A stretch of DNA of 64,000 nucleotides from assembly GCA_937898675.1 (NCBI GenBank), contig CALEJB010000035.1:30954-94953 (forward strand), read 5' to 3'. The translations under genes and the position numbers were made by a program. The notes under the pieces were generated by a model. It did no database searches. It was not told where the DNA came from and saw only the letters and a program-made list of their open reading frames with translations. Shown here piece after piece: positions 1-8,626 of the stretch (positions within the stretch are counted from its first letter, which is position 1; every line of letters starts with the position of its first letter). The stretch is from an uncultured Prevotellaceae bacterium. Lineage in GTDB: Bacteria > Bacteroidota > Bacteroidia > Bacteroidales > Muribaculaceae.

Positions 1-1
1 T

Positions 2-157
2 CTACCCTCAACGTTGCGTCGTGTGGTGCCAACGGGCAGGATCTTTGGTCTTGACCATTTTGGTGCTTCGGCGCCTTACAAAGTGCTGGACGAGAAATTT
101 GGCTTCACGCCCGAGAACGTGGCCCGCGTAATTCTCGAAGGCGGCAATGTATCATAA
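2..157 (+). CDS. tkt: Transketolase, C-terminal fragment
   Basis: Only the last 51 codons are in the window; the gene starts upstream. The reading frame from base 2 ends at a TAA at 155-157. It encodes a tail containing GLDHFGASAPYKVLDEKFGF followed by a short helix, which matches the end of the transketolase C-terminal domain (GxSxPxxxLxEKFGFTxENV pattern). Transketolase moves two-carbon ketol units between sugar phosphates in the cytoplasmic non-oxidative pentose phosphate pathway, using thiamine diphosphate. The catalytic parts are outside the window, so a related transketolase-like enzyme cannot be fully excluded. Family assignment from this tail is good. Confidence 0.8.
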   Translation, partial: LPSTLRRVVPTGRIFGLDHFGASAPYKVLDEKFGFTPENVARVILEGGNVS

Positions 158-213
158 TTGAAAACGTTGAGTAAATTTTTGCGTAAATATTTTTTCAATT
201 TGAAAAAAAAGCT

Positions 214-221
214 TAATTTTG
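214..221 (+). promoter_or_regulatory. Bacteroidota -7 promoter element for the OmpA-type gene
   Basis: TAATTTTG matches the TAnnTTTG consensus used by the primary sigma factor of Bacteroidota. It lies 65 bases before the ATG at 287 in an AT-rich gap, giving a leader of about 60 bases. Confidence 0.6.
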
Positions 222-286
222 CAGACTGAATGTTATACACTAAGAAAATTAATATCAAAGTTTAATAAAATAAAAGACGTAACATT

Positions 287-1534
287 ATGAAAAAGATTGC
301 TTTATTAGCACTTCTTTGTGTATCTTACCTGATGCCCTCGTTCGTGAGCGCACAGGAAGTTACCTATGTTGAAGACCCCTCGCAAGGCTATTTATTCAAC
401 CGCATGAAGGACAACTGGTTTATCCAGGCTGACGGCGGTGTGGGCATGATTATGTCCCCGTTTGACAAACACGAAAAGTTTGGTCACCGTCTGGGCGCCA
501 AGGCTGACTTCTTTGTAGGCAAGTGGTTCTCGCCGCTCATCGGTCTGCGTGCCGGTGCTGATTTTGAGCAGATTAAGGGTGCTACTTTCACGGGCAACTA
601 CACTGCCCTTGGTTACCGCAACTGGCCTCGCCAGCTCGACGGCGGCAAGTATGTTCCCCAGCATTTCAATAACTTTGGTCTCGTGGGTGACGTGCTGTTC
701 AATGTTTCCAACTGGTTGTGCGGTTACAAGCCCAACCGCTTCTATAACGCTATCGTATACGCCGGCATGGCAGTCAACTGGGTATATGCCCGTGACGGTG
801 CCCGCCCCACTTCGGATGGCGATTGGAAGTATGGCGCAAACGACGACACCGAGCACTGCCGCAACTACAGCATGCAGGCTGGTTTGCTCAACAGTTTCGC
901 CATCACCAAGAAGATTGACATCAACCTCGACCTCCGTTTCGACCTGATGCAGGAGCACATTGACGGTGCAGGCCTGTGGAAGAAGACCTGGAACGAGTAT
1001 CCTGGCGTGTTGATTGGTATGACTTACAAGCTCGGCAAGAGCGAGTGGAACGCTCCCATCACCGCCGTATGCCCCGACTGGAAGTACACCGATGCCGAGG
1101 GTGACGCTCTCGTAGCCAACCTGAACAATGCCAACCGCAAGATTGCTGACCTTGAGGACCAGCTCCGCAAGTGTGTTGAGAAGAAACCGAAGGCCACCGA
1201 GGCTGCTGAGGACGTTCCTCTGGCAACCATCTACTTCCCCATCAACCGCACCGATGTTCTTGGCGTACAGCGCAACGTGCTCAATGCCGTTTCTGAGGTA
1301 ATGAAGAGCGAGAACCGCAACTACCTGCTGACTGGCTGGGCCGACAATTACACTGGCAACGATGTAATCAACACCCGCCTGCGCAAGGGTCGTGTGGCTA
1401 CCGTTAAGAAGGAGCTCATCAACTCTGGTGTTGACGGCGGTCGTCTTGAGACTCAAATCAACGATGGTGAGTTGACCAACTATGGTCCCAAGTGCGCATC
1501 GCTTGACCGCGCCGTAACCATCATGCGCAAGTAA
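287..1534 (+). CDS. OmpA-family outer membrane protein
   Basis: This 415-residue protein begins with a Sec signal peptide (residues 1-22, cut after VSA). Residues of about 25-250 are rich in alternating aromatic and polar positions, as in an N-terminal beta-barrel. A short coiled-coil linker follows at about 270-300 (heptads around ANRKIADLEDQLRKC). Residues 311-415 form an OmpA C-terminal peptidoglycan-binding domain, with the strand ATIYFPINRTDV and the helix NTRLRKGRVATVKKEL, equivalent to NxxLSxxRAxxVxxxL. It should anchor the outer membrane to the cell wall and may act as a porin. It is monocistronic, with its own promoter and a strong terminator, as expected for an abundant structural protein. 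Start chosen by the signal peptide. Confidence 0.85.
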   Translation: MKKIALLALLCVSYLMPSFVSAQEVTYVEDPSQGYLFNRMKDNWFIQADGGVGMIMSPFDKHEKFGHRLGAKADFFVGKWFSPLIGLRAGADFEQIKGATFTGNYTALGYRNWPRQLDGGKYVPQHFNNFGLVGDVLFNVSNWLCGYKPNRFYNAIVYAGMAVNWVYARDGARPTSDGDWKYGANDDTEHCRNYSMQAGLLNSFAITKKIDINLDLRFDLMQEHIDGAGLWKKTWNEYPGVLIGMTYKLGKSEWNAPITAVCPDWKYTDAEGDALVANLNNANRKIADLEDQLRKCVEKKPKATEAAEDVPLATIYFPINRTDVLGVQRNVLNAVSEVMKSENRNYLLTGWADNYTGNDVINTRLRKGRVATVKKELINSGVDGGRLETQINDGELTNYGPKCASLDRAVTIMRK

Positions 1535-1558
1535 TCTCATTTCGAGAACACATTATAA

Positions 1559-1590
1559 ATGTCCTGCCCCTTTAGGCGGGACATTTTTTT
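1559..1590 (+). terminator. Rho-independent terminator of the OmpA-type gene
   Basis: A 10-bp stem (1559-1568 with 1575-1584, one G-T wobble) with a 6-base loop is followed by a run of T up to 1590. It lies 24 bases after the stop codon at 1534. Confidence 0.85.
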
Positions 1591-1594
1591 GCAG

Positions 1595-1602
1595 TACCTT
1601 TG
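1595..1602 (+). promoter_or_regulatory. -7 promoter element for the MATE gene
   Basis: TACCTTTG fits TAnnTTTG and sits directly after the preceding terminator, 35 bases before the ATG at 1638. Confidence 0.6.
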
Positions 1603-1637
1603 CAGTACACCTTCAAGAAAGTTTCACATCAACCACA

Positions 1638-3062
1638 ATGTCATCACTACAATCAAGCAAAAACACGTTGCTGCAGCTCATTCGCGAGGGCAAGTCGTTG
1701 TCAAAAAGGCAACAGTTCATGCTCACGCTGCAATTGAGCATGCCTGCCATCGTCGCCAATGCATCGGCAATCGCAATGCAATACATCGATGCGGCAATGG
1801 TCGGACGATTGGGTGCCGACAATTCGGCATCCGTCGGGCTGATGGGTGCCACATTATGGCTGTTTGAGGGTGTGACAACGGCATTTGTTGCGGGATATGC
1901 CGTACAGGTAGCGCACCTCATCGGCGCCAAGCGCGCGGCAGAAGCGCGTCAAGTTGTGCGACAGGCATTTGTGGTATACACCATATTTGCCGTGCTCCTG
2001 GGCGTTGCTGGCCTGGCGTTGAGCGGTCCGCTCCCCCATTGGCTGGGTGCCGCTCCGCACATCTGCCCCAATGCCACCTTATATTTCGGGACATTCATGC
2101 TCTTTGTGCCACTATTCATGATTGAATCGTTGGCGGGAGCAATGCTGCGCTGCAGCGGCAACATGCGCACCCCCAGCCTACTGAATATGCTGATGTGTCT
2201 GCTTGATGTGGTTTTCAATTTCTTCCTTATTTTCCCCACACGCAGTGCCACCATGCTTGGCCAAAGCATCACATTGCCCGGTGCGGGCCTGGGCGTGCTC
2301 GGCGCAGCCATCGGCACCACTTGTGCAGGCATTGTGACAGCATCGCTGATGGCTTACTTCCTCGTCATTAAGTCCAGCGAACTGCGCCTGACGATTGACA
2401 AAGGTTCATTCAAGCCCACATGGGGATACTTTAAAAAGGCCATCGGCATATCTACTCCGATGGGACTGCAGCATGCCATGATGTGCAGCGCTCAAATCGT
2501 CATCACAGGCATCGTTGCCCCGCTTGGCAGCATTGCCATAGCAGCAAACGCCTTTGCCATCACTGCCGAAAGTCTGTGTTACATGCCCGGCTATGGTATA
2601 GCCGACGCCGCCACCACACTAATTGGGCAAAGCCTGGGAGCAGGCCGCAAAATCCTCACACGCAGTTTTGCGTGGATGGCAGTGCTGATGGGAATGGCCA
2701 TAATGGGAGTGATGGCCGTGCTGATGTACATATTTGCGCCCGAAATGATGGCGCTCATGTCACCTGTCAAAGAGATTGTCGCACTGGGAACAGAATGCTT
2801 GCGCGTCGAGGCCTGGGCTGAGCCACTGTTTGCCGCATCCATCGTCAGTTATGGCGTATTTGTGGGAGCGGGCAACACGATGGTTCCCTGCGGCATCAAC
2901 CTGGTGAGCATGTGGATTGTCCGATTGTCACTGTCGGCAATATTGGTAAAGACGATGGGCCTGTACGGCGTCTGGCTGGCGATGAGCATTGAGCTGTGTT
3001 TCAGGGGTACAATCTATCTGATTAGGCTGTCGTCCAAGCGCTGGATGAAAAATGTGACGTAA
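1638..3062 (+). CDS. MATE family efflux transporter
   Basis: This 474-residue integral membrane protein has about 12 hydrophobic helices in two similar halves, the layout of MATE (multidrug and toxic compound extrusion) antiporters. The first helix region contains QLSMPAIVANASAIAMQYID, the typical MATE N-terminal helix with a P-x-I pattern, and residues around 55-80 carry the VGRLGADNSASVGL segment. The family expels organic cations, often drugs, in exchange for Na+ or H+. The substrate cannot be read from sequence. It ends 5 bases before the convergent EamA gene with no terminator between them. The ATG at 1638 is the first in frame after the promoter. Confidence 0.9.
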   Translation: MSSLQSSKNTLLQLIREGKSLSKRQQFMLTLQLSMPAIVANASAIAMQYIDAAMVGRLGADNSASVGLMGATLWLFEGVTTAFVAGYAVQVAHLIGAKRAAEARQVVRQAFVVYTIFAVLLGVAGLALSGPLPHWLGAAPHICPNATLYFGTFMLFVPLFMIESLAGAMLRCSGNMRTPSLLNMLMCLLDVVFNFFLIFPTRSATMLGQSITLPGAGLGVLGAAIGTTCAGIVTASLMAYFLVIKSSELRLTIDKGSFKPTWGYFKKAIGISTPMGLQHAMMCSAQIVITGIVAPLGSIAIAANAFAITAESLCYMPGYGIADAATTLIGQSLGAGRKILTRSFAWMAVLMGMAIMGVMAVLMYIFAPEMMALMSPVKEIVALGTECLRVEAWAEPLFAASIVSYGVFVGAGNTMVPCGINLVSMWIVRLSLSAILVKTMGLYGVWLAMSIELCFRGTIYLIRLSSKRWMKNVT

Positions 3063-3067
3063 AACCG

Positions 3068-3976
3068 TCAGCCTGCCGACTTGCGTTTAAACTTTTCGGC
3101 AATAATGACACCCGCAAGGATGAGCGCACAGCCGGCATAGGCTATGATTGTTGTACGCTCGTGGTACCATAATGCCGCCGCGATAATGGAAATAACCGGG
3201 CTCAAATAGATATAGTTGCTCGCACGCACTGCACCAATGCGCTTGACGGTAATGCCCCAAACGAAATAGGCAGCCATTGAACATATCAAACCAAGATACA
3301 GGAGATTTCCCCAAACCTCGGGCCGATGAACCGCATTCATCAATCCGTTGTTGCCGGTCAGGGCCAAAAACGGCAATGCCGAAATCACGCCATAGAAAAA
3401 CGACTTGCGGGTGATGAGCAAAGTCGTGTATGATCGGTTAAGACGTTTGAGCACCATCGAGTAAACGGCCCACACCAATGCGGCGAGCATTGCCAGCAGA
3501 TCACCCAACACGCTGTCTCCCCATGCCAAGCCATCCTTCAACGCCAGCATCACTGAGCCAAAGAAGGCGATGAGCATGCCTACGCCTGTCAAAAAAGTGA
3601 TGCGTTCGTCCCGGTAAAAAATCGCGCCCAGCAATGCCGTCAGCAGCGGAGCGATGCACACGATAATCGACACATCACTGATGAGGGTGAGTTTTAAGGC
3701 CGTATTCTCGGCAACAAAATATGCCGAACCGCCCATCACGCCACAGACAGTCATCAACAATTCGTCACGCAGCCCAACAAGCCTGATCTTGAAACCGCAA
3801 ACGGCCAGCATCGCCAAATAGGCAACGGCAAAACGGGCGACAAAGATTTCGGTTGGATTAAGGCCGGCATCAAGCAGCACGCGGGTGTTAAGGAATGAGA
3901 TTCCCCACACCATAATCATGGCAAAAGCGGCCACATGATACCAAAAATCGTTATTTCGCCTACTGACAGATTGCAT
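3068..3976 (-). CDS. EamA/DMT family transporter
   Basis: This 302-residue protein has ten hydrophobic segments made of two EamA repeats (residues about 12-145 and 155-295), typical of the drug/metabolite transporter superfamily. Visible hallmarks are the first helix with MVWGISFLNTRVLLDAGLNP, followed by the basic, short loop structure, and the repeat-2 start at GDLLAMLAALVWAVYSMVLK. The C-terminus is lysine/arginine rich (KFKRKSAG), consistent with a cytoplasmic end. Family members export amino acids, nucleosides or other small metabolites across the inner membrane. No substrate can be assigned. A promoter lies just upstream and it converges on the MATE gene. Confidence 0.88.
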   Translation of the reverse strand: MQSVSRRNNDFWYHVAAFAMIMVWGISFLNTRVLLDAGLNPTEIFVARFAVAYLAMLAVCGFKIRLVGLRDELLMTVCGVMGGSAYFVAENTALKLTLISDVSIIVCIAPLLTALLGAIFYRDERITFLTGVGMLIAFFGSVMLALKDGLAWGDSVLGDLLAMLAALVWAVYSMVLKRLNRSYTTLLITRKSFFYGVISALPFLALTGNNGLMNAVHRPEVWGNLLYLGLICSMAAYFVWGITVKRIGAVRASNYIYLSPVISIIAAALWYHERTTIIAYAGCALILAGVIIAEKFKRKSAG

Positions 3977-3992
3977 GTGCTGAATTATTGCA

Positions 3993-4000
3993 CAAAATTA
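3993..4000 (-). promoter_or_regulatory. -7 promoter element for the EamA gene
   Basis: The minus strand reads TAATTTTG, 16 bases before the ATG at 3976, predicting a leader of only about 10-12 bases. Confidence 0.6.
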
Positions 4001-4046
4001 CTACTTTTCTCAGGCAATACCACTAATCAAAATAGTTTTTTTTCAC

Positions 4047-4054
4047 TAACTTTG
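4047..4054 (+). promoter_or_regulatory. -7 promoter element almost touching the uvrB start
   Basis: TAACTTTG ends 8 bases before the uvrB ATG at 4063. With the usual distance from this element to the transcription start, the leader would be about 0-5 bases. Confidence 0.6.
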
Positions 4055-4062
4055 CAAGTGAT

Positions 4063-6126
4063 ATGGAATACAGACTGCACAGCGAATTTGAACCCACTGG
4101 CGACCAGCCGCAGGCAATTGCGGAGCTGGCCGACGGCGTGAACAGCGGCGTGCCGTTTCAGACGCTGCTGGGCGTGACTGGCTCGGGCAAGACATTCACC
4201 ATGGCCAATGTCATTGCCCGCACGGGGCGCCCGACACTGATACTGTCTCACAACAAGACACTTGCAGCGCAACTGTATGCCGAGATGAAGGGATTTTTTC
4301 CCGAGAACTCGGTGCACTATTTCGTTTCCTACTACGACTACTATCAGCCCGAGGCCTATATTCCATCCACCGACAAATACATCGAGAAAGACCTCGCCAT
4401 CAACGATGAGATAGAGCGCTTGCGGCTTGCCACCGTGACGGCGCTGCTGTCGGGACGGCGCGACATTGTGGTCGTGTCCAGCGTGTCGTGCCTGTATGGC
4501 ATGGGCAATCCCGAGGACATCAGCGCAGGGGCCATCGAACTGAAAGTTGGCGACAACATCAAGCGCGACGAACTGCTGCACAGCCTTGTGGATGCCCTCT
4601 ACAGCCGCAGTGACCTGGACCTGAGGATGGGCACATTCCGTGTCAAGGGCGATACCGTTGACATCTTTCTGAGCGATGAGGACATCATGCTGCGCGTCAT
4701 CTTTTGGGGCAACGAGATTGAACGGATGCAAGTGCTTGACAGCGAGACCCAGCAACCCATGGAAGATGTTGAGGGTTTCAAGATATTCCCCGCCAACATC
4801 TTTGTCACCACCAAGGAACGCATGCGAGGAGCATTGGGGCAGATTGACCTGGACCGCGAGAACCAAGTGGCCGCATTTGCCCGCGAGAACCGCTTTGCCG
4901 AGGCCAAACGCCTCAACGAGCGCGTGACCTATGACATGGAAATGATGCGCGAGGTGGGCTATTGCTCGGGCATAGAGAATTACTCCCGCTACTTTGACGG
5001 CCGCCGGCCCGGCATGCGCCCCTTTTGCCTGCTGGACTATTTCCCCGATGATTTCTTGACAATCATTGACGAGAGCCATGTGACCATCCCCCAAATCAGG
5101 GCCATGTACGGCGGAGACCAATCACGCAAGCAAAACTTGGTGCATTACGGATTCCGTCTTGAGGCCGCCATGGACAACCGCCCTCTCAGGTTTGAGGAAT
5201 TTGAAGCCCTGACGCGCCAAATGATATATGTGAGCGCCACGCCCGCCGACTATGAGCTCAACAAGTGCGAGGGCGTTATCACCGAGCAAGTCATCAGACC
5301 GACAGGATTGCTTGACCCTCAAATTGTCGTGCGCCCGTCACAAGGCCAGGTTGACGACCTTGTCGAAGAAATCCAACTGCGCATCGAGCATGGCGAGCGC
5401 ACACTGGTGACTACCCTCACCAAGCGCATGGCCGAAGAGTTGAGCGACTATCTGACAAAACTTGACATCCGCTGCGCCTATATGCACAGCGACGTTGAGA
5501 CCATGGAGCGCATCGAAATCATTGACAACCTGCGTGCCGGTGCCTTGGACGTGCTGGTGGGTGTCAACCTGCTGCGCGAAGGCCTCGACCTGCCCGAGGT
5601 GTCGCTTGTCGCCATCTTGGATGCCGACAAAGAAGGCTTCCTGCGCAGCAAGCGCTCGCTCACCCAGACCGCAGGCCGCGCCGCCCGCAACCTGAACGGC
5701 ATGGTCATCATGTATGCCGACAACATCACGGCATCGATGAAACAGACTATTGACGAGACAGACCGCCGCCGCACAATTCAGTTGCATTACAACGAGGAAC
5801 ACGGCATCACGCCCACCGCCATCGTCAAGGCCCGCACCGCCATCATCGGCCAAGACACCGACATGCGCCATCCGTCCACAGCAAGCAGGCACAGCCAGTC
5901 GCAACAGCCTGCGGCAAGCGCCCGCTATGCCGATGAGTTCAATGCTTCAGCAGGCGTTGCCGCCGACCCGGTTGTCGCCTACATGGGCAAACAAGACATG
6001 GAGGCAGCCATCAGCCGCCTGAAGACACAGATGATTGATGCCGCCAAGCGGATGGACTTCCTCGAGGCAGCACAATACCGTGACGAAATCCTCAAACTTG
6101 AAGAAATGCTCAACAGCAAAGACTAA
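4063..6126 (+). CDS. uvrB: Excinuclease ABC subunit UvrB
   Basis: UvrB is the damage-verifying helicase of nucleotide excision repair. It is loaded by UvrA and directs UvrC incision. The 687-residue length is normal. Visible motifs, in order, are: Walker A GVTGSGKT (37-44); the beta-hairpin region YYDYYQPEAY that inserts behind the lesion; DESH (motif II); SATPADYE; the motif V region LREGLDLPEVS; QTAGRAARN (motif VI); and a C-terminal UVR domain (about 649-687) that binds UvrC. The N-terminus aligns with other Bacteroidales UvrB proteins (xxxELxSxFxPTGDQP pattern), which fixes the ATG at 4063. The residues between the helicase core and the UVR domain are low complexity and Ser/Gln rich. It is followed 9 bases later by the ygiQ-type gene. 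Confidence 0.97.
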   Translation: MEYRLHSEFEPTGDQPQAIAELADGVNSGVPFQTLLGVTGSGKTFTMANVIARTGRPTLILSHNKTLAAQLYAEMKGFFPENSVHYFVSYYDYYQPEAYIPSTDKYIEKDLAINDEIERLRLATVTALLSGRRDIVVVSSVSCLYGMGNPEDISAGAIELKVGDNIKRDELLHSLVDALYSRSDLDLRMGTFRVKGDTVDIFLSDEDIMLRVIFWGNEIERMQVLDSETQQPMEDVEGFKIFPANIFVTTKERMRGALGQIDLDRENQVAAFARENRFAEAKRLNERVTYDMEMMREVGYCSGIENYSRYFDGRRPGMRPFCLLDYFPDDFLTIIDESHVTIPQIRAMYGGDQSRKQNLVHYGFRLEAAMDNRPLRFEEFEALTRQMIYVSATPADYELNKCEGVITEQVIRPTGLLDPQIVVRPSQGQVDDLVEEIQLRIEHGERTLVTTLTKRMAEELSDYLTKLDIRCAYMHSDVETMERIEIIDNLRAGALDVLVGVNLLREGLDLPEVSLVAILDADKEGFLRSKRSLTQTAGRAARNLNGMVIMYADNITASMKQTIDETDRRRTIQLHYNEEHGITPTAIVKARTAIIGQDTDMRHPSTASRHSQSQQPAASARYADEFNASAGVAADPVVAYMGKQDMEAAISRLKTQMIDAAKRMDFLEAAQYRDEILKLEEMLNSKD

Positions 6127-6135
6127 CCCTGCGCT

Positions 6136-7995
6136 ATGAACCAGAAATCCCGACACAACAACGACGGAGACCACCGCATCAAAGGGCAATGGCTGCCCAC
6201 TACCCGCAAAGAGATGGACCATCTGGGATGGGAACAGGCCGATGTCATCCTCTTCAGCGGCGATGCCTATATCGACCACCCGTCGATAGGCGCTGCAGTC
6301 ATCGGGCGCGTGCTCGAAGCGCATGGATACCGCGTTGCCATCGTGCCGCAGCCCAACTGGCGCGACGACTGGCGCGACTTCAAGAAACTGGGCACGCCCA
6401 AGTTGTTTTTTGGCATCACTGCAGGAGCCATGGACTCGATGGTCAACCACTATACCGCAGCCCGCCGCAAGCGCAGCGACGATGCTTACACCCCCGACGG
6501 CCGCGCCGGAGCCCGTCCCGACTACCCGACAATCGTATATAGCGAAATTCTCAAAAAGCTGTTTCCCGACATCCCTGTCGTGGCAGGCGGCATTGAGGTG
6601 TCGTTGCGCCGATTGGCGCACTATGACTACTGGCAAGACCGGCTTCGCCCTTCCATCATCATGGATTGCCGCGCGGACGTTTTGGTCTATGGAATGGGCG
6701 AGCAACCCGTAATAACCATTGCCGATGCATTGCGCGACGGGAAACACATTGATGAATTGACCGACATTCCACAGACTGTGGTTCGCCGGCCGATGAGTGA
6801 GATTCCCAAAGACGACACCGAGACTGACGTTGTGCTGCACAGTTATGAGGAATGCAAAAAATCAGCCCGCGCCCAAGCCCACAATTTCAAAGTCATAGAA
6901 ATTGAAAGCAACTTGTGGCACGGGCACAACGTGTGGCAAGCGACAGACGGCATTGCCGTCAAGGTCAACCGCACCAATCCGCCGATGACCACCAGCCAGA
7001 TTGACGCCTCGTTTGACCTGCCTTATACCCGTCTGCCCCACCCGCGCTACCAAGGCAAACGCATACCTGCCTACGAGATGATACGCCACTCGGTGAACAT
7101 GCACCGCGGATGCTTTGGGGGCTGCGCGTTCTGCACCATCAGCGCCCACCAGGGCAAGTTCATCGCCTCACGCAGCAAGGAATCAATTATGCGCGAGGTC
7201 AAGCAAGTGACGCAGATGGAAGACTTCAAGGGATACATCAGCGACCTGGGCGGTCCCAGCGCCAACATGTACTGCATGGGCGGCAAAGACCCGCAACGCT
7301 GCAAGAAATGCCGGCGTCCCTCCTGCCTGCACCCCCAGCCTTGCCCCAACTTGAACAATGACCACAGCGCATTGCTCGACATCTACCATGCCGTTGACGC
7401 ATTGCCCGAGGTAAAAAAATCGTTTATCGGCAGCGGCGTTCGCTACGATTTATCGATGCACCGCACCGGAAATCCCGATGTTGACAAAGCCAATGCACAA
7501 TATAACGAGGAACTCATCCGCTTCCACGTTTCAGGCCGGTTAAAGGTGGCGCCCGAACACACCAGCGACGAAGTGCTGATGCTGATGCGAAAGCCGTCGT
7601 TTGAACTGTTCCGCCGCTTTAAGGCATTGTTTGACCGCTTGAACGTCAAGTACAGCCTGCGCCAGCAACTCATTCCCTACTTCATCTCGTCCCATCCCGG
7701 ATGCAGCGAGGCCGACATGGCCGAACTGGCGGCCATCACCAAGGAACTGAATTTTCGCTTGGAGCAAGTGCAGGACTTTACCCCCACCCCGATGACCGTC
7801 TCCACCGAGACATACTTCACGGGTCTCCACCCCTACTCGCTCAAGTCCGTCTATTGTGCGCGCACCCCGATGGAAAAGCAGGCACAACGGTTATTCTTTT
7901 TCTGGTATGACCGCAATAACCGTTCGGCCATTACCGCCGCGCTCAGGCGCATCCACCGCAACGACCTGTTGCACAAACTTTATCCGCATCGATGA
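6136..7995 (+). CDS. YgiQ-family radical SAM protein
   Basis: This 619-residue protein belongs to the UPF0313/YgiQ family. The N-terminal half (about 20-260) contains LGWEQADVILFSGDAY and VAGGIEVSLRRLAHYDYW, both characteristic. The radical SAM core carries the CxxxCxxC cluster motif at C326, C330 and C333 (CFGGCAFC), which binds the [4Fe-4S] cluster that cleaves S-adenosylmethionine. A second Cys-rich stretch (CKKCRRPSCLHPQPC, about 393-410) follows. The C-terminal part is the domain common to this family. Its substrate is unknown in all species. It lies 9 bases after uvrB and its stop overlaps the PAP2 start by 4 bases, so the three are probably co-transcribed. Confidence 0.93.
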   Translation: MNQKSRHNNDGDHRIKGQWLPTTRKEMDHLGWEQADVILFSGDAYIDHPSIGAAVIGRVLEAHGYRVAIVPQPNWRDDWRDFKKLGTPKLFFGITAGAMDSMVNHYTAARRKRSDDAYTPDGRAGARPDYPTIVYSEILKKLFPDIPVVAGGIEVSLRRLAHYDYWQDRLRPSIIMDCRADVLVYGMGEQPVITIADALRDGKHIDELTDIPQTVVRRPMSEIPKDDTETDVVLHSYEECKKSARAQAHNFKVIEIESNLWHGHNVWQATDGIAVKVNRTNPPMTTSQIDASFDLPYTRLPHPRYQGKRIPAYEMIRHSVNMHRGCFGGCAFCTISAHQGKFIASRSKESIMREVKQVTQMEDFKGYISDLGGPSANMYCMGGKDPQRCKKCRRPSCLHPQPCPNLNNDHSALLDIYHAVDALPEVKKSFIGSGVRYDLSMHRTGNPDVDKANAQYNEELIRFHVSGRLKVAPEHTSDEVLMLMRKPSFELFRRFKALFDRLNVKYSLRQQLIPYFISSHPGCSEADMAELAAITKELNFRLEQVQDFTPTPMTVSTETYFTGLHPYSLKSVYCARTPMEKQAQRLFFFWYDRNNRSAITAALRRIHRNDLLHKLYPHR

Positions 7996-8537
7996 AAAAA
8001 GCCGCCATAGTACTGTCTGTCTTGATTACGGCATCCACAATAGGGGCCAGCGCCCACGACACATTTGTGCAACGCTCGACCGACGTACTGGGCCTTGCCC
8101 CCAGCGCGACCGGACTTTGCATCGCCATAGCCAATCACGACACCGAGGGCATGAAGCAACTGGGATTGAGTGCCGCCACATGTCTTGCCGTCAATTACGG
8201 GCTGGAATTGTGCGTCAGGAAGGACCGGCCCGACGGCAAGGGGCACCACGCTTTTCCCAGCACCCACACCGCCATCGCCTTTAACGGCTCAACATTCCTG
8301 ATGAAACGGTATGGATGGAAATGGGGCGTGCCCGCCTATGCAATCTCCACCTATGTGGCATGGGGCCGCGTCCACAGCGACCGCCATGACTGGTGGGACG
8401 TGCTGGGCGGCGCTGCCATTGGAGCAGGCTGCTCATTCTTGTTCACCAGGCCGTTTGCCAAGGATGTTGACCTCAGCATAGCGCCCACCTCGTTTGGCGA
8501 CCAAGCGTACGGCCTAACGGCAACGATACAATTCTAA
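7992..8537 (+). CDS. Phosphatase PAP2 family protein
   Basis: The start ATGA overlaps the stop of the preceding gene, suggesting translational coupling. The 181-residue protein starts with a signal peptide or membrane anchor (1-21, ending ASA). The three parts of the PAP2 acid phosphatase site are visible: VRKDRPDG (the KxxxxxxRP region), FPSTHTA (variant of PSGH, with the catalytic-site His), and the third block GRVHSDRHDWWDVLGG (SRxxxxxHxxxD type). Several hydrophobic helices surround them. Family members remove phosphate from lipid or small phosphomonoesters at the periplasmic face, for example undecaprenyl pyrophosphate or phosphatidylglycerol phosphate. The exact substrate is undetermined. 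The PST in place of PSG is a mild departure from consensus. Confidence 0.87.
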   Translation: MKKAAIVLSVLITASTIGASAHDTFVQRSTDVLGLAPSATGLCIAIANHDTEGMKQLGLSAATCLAVNYGLELCVRKDRPDGKGHHAFPSTHTAIAFNGSTFLMKRYGWKWGVPAYAISTYVAWGRVHSDRHDWWDVLGGAAIGAGCSFLFTRPFAKDVDLSIAPTSFGDQAYGLTATIQF

Positions 8538-8554
8538 AGAGCGCCCTATATACA

Positions 8555-8590
8555 ACGAGGGCCCAAGAGCGATTACTCTTGAGCCCTCGT
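8555..8590. terminator. Inverted repeat between convergent genes
   Basis: An 8-bp outer stem (8555-8562 with 8583-8590) plus a 6-bp inner stem (8564-8569 with 8576-8581) surround a short loop. It lies between the PAP2 stop and the stop of the minus-strand operon, so it probably ends transcription from both sides, though the T-tract is poor. Confidence 0.65.
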
Positions 8591-8626
8591 AATCTATTGT
8601 TCACGAGGCCATGGGCCTAACTAAAT

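Noticed and set aside
392..1540. Minus-strand frame opposite the OmpA-type gene
   Set aside because: Opposes a protein with a clear signal peptide and OmpA domain; no start or promoter supports it.
4231..6126. A possible second helicase or mobile element hint in the uvrB region
   Set aside because: All motifs belong to UvrB in one uninterrupted frame of the expected length.
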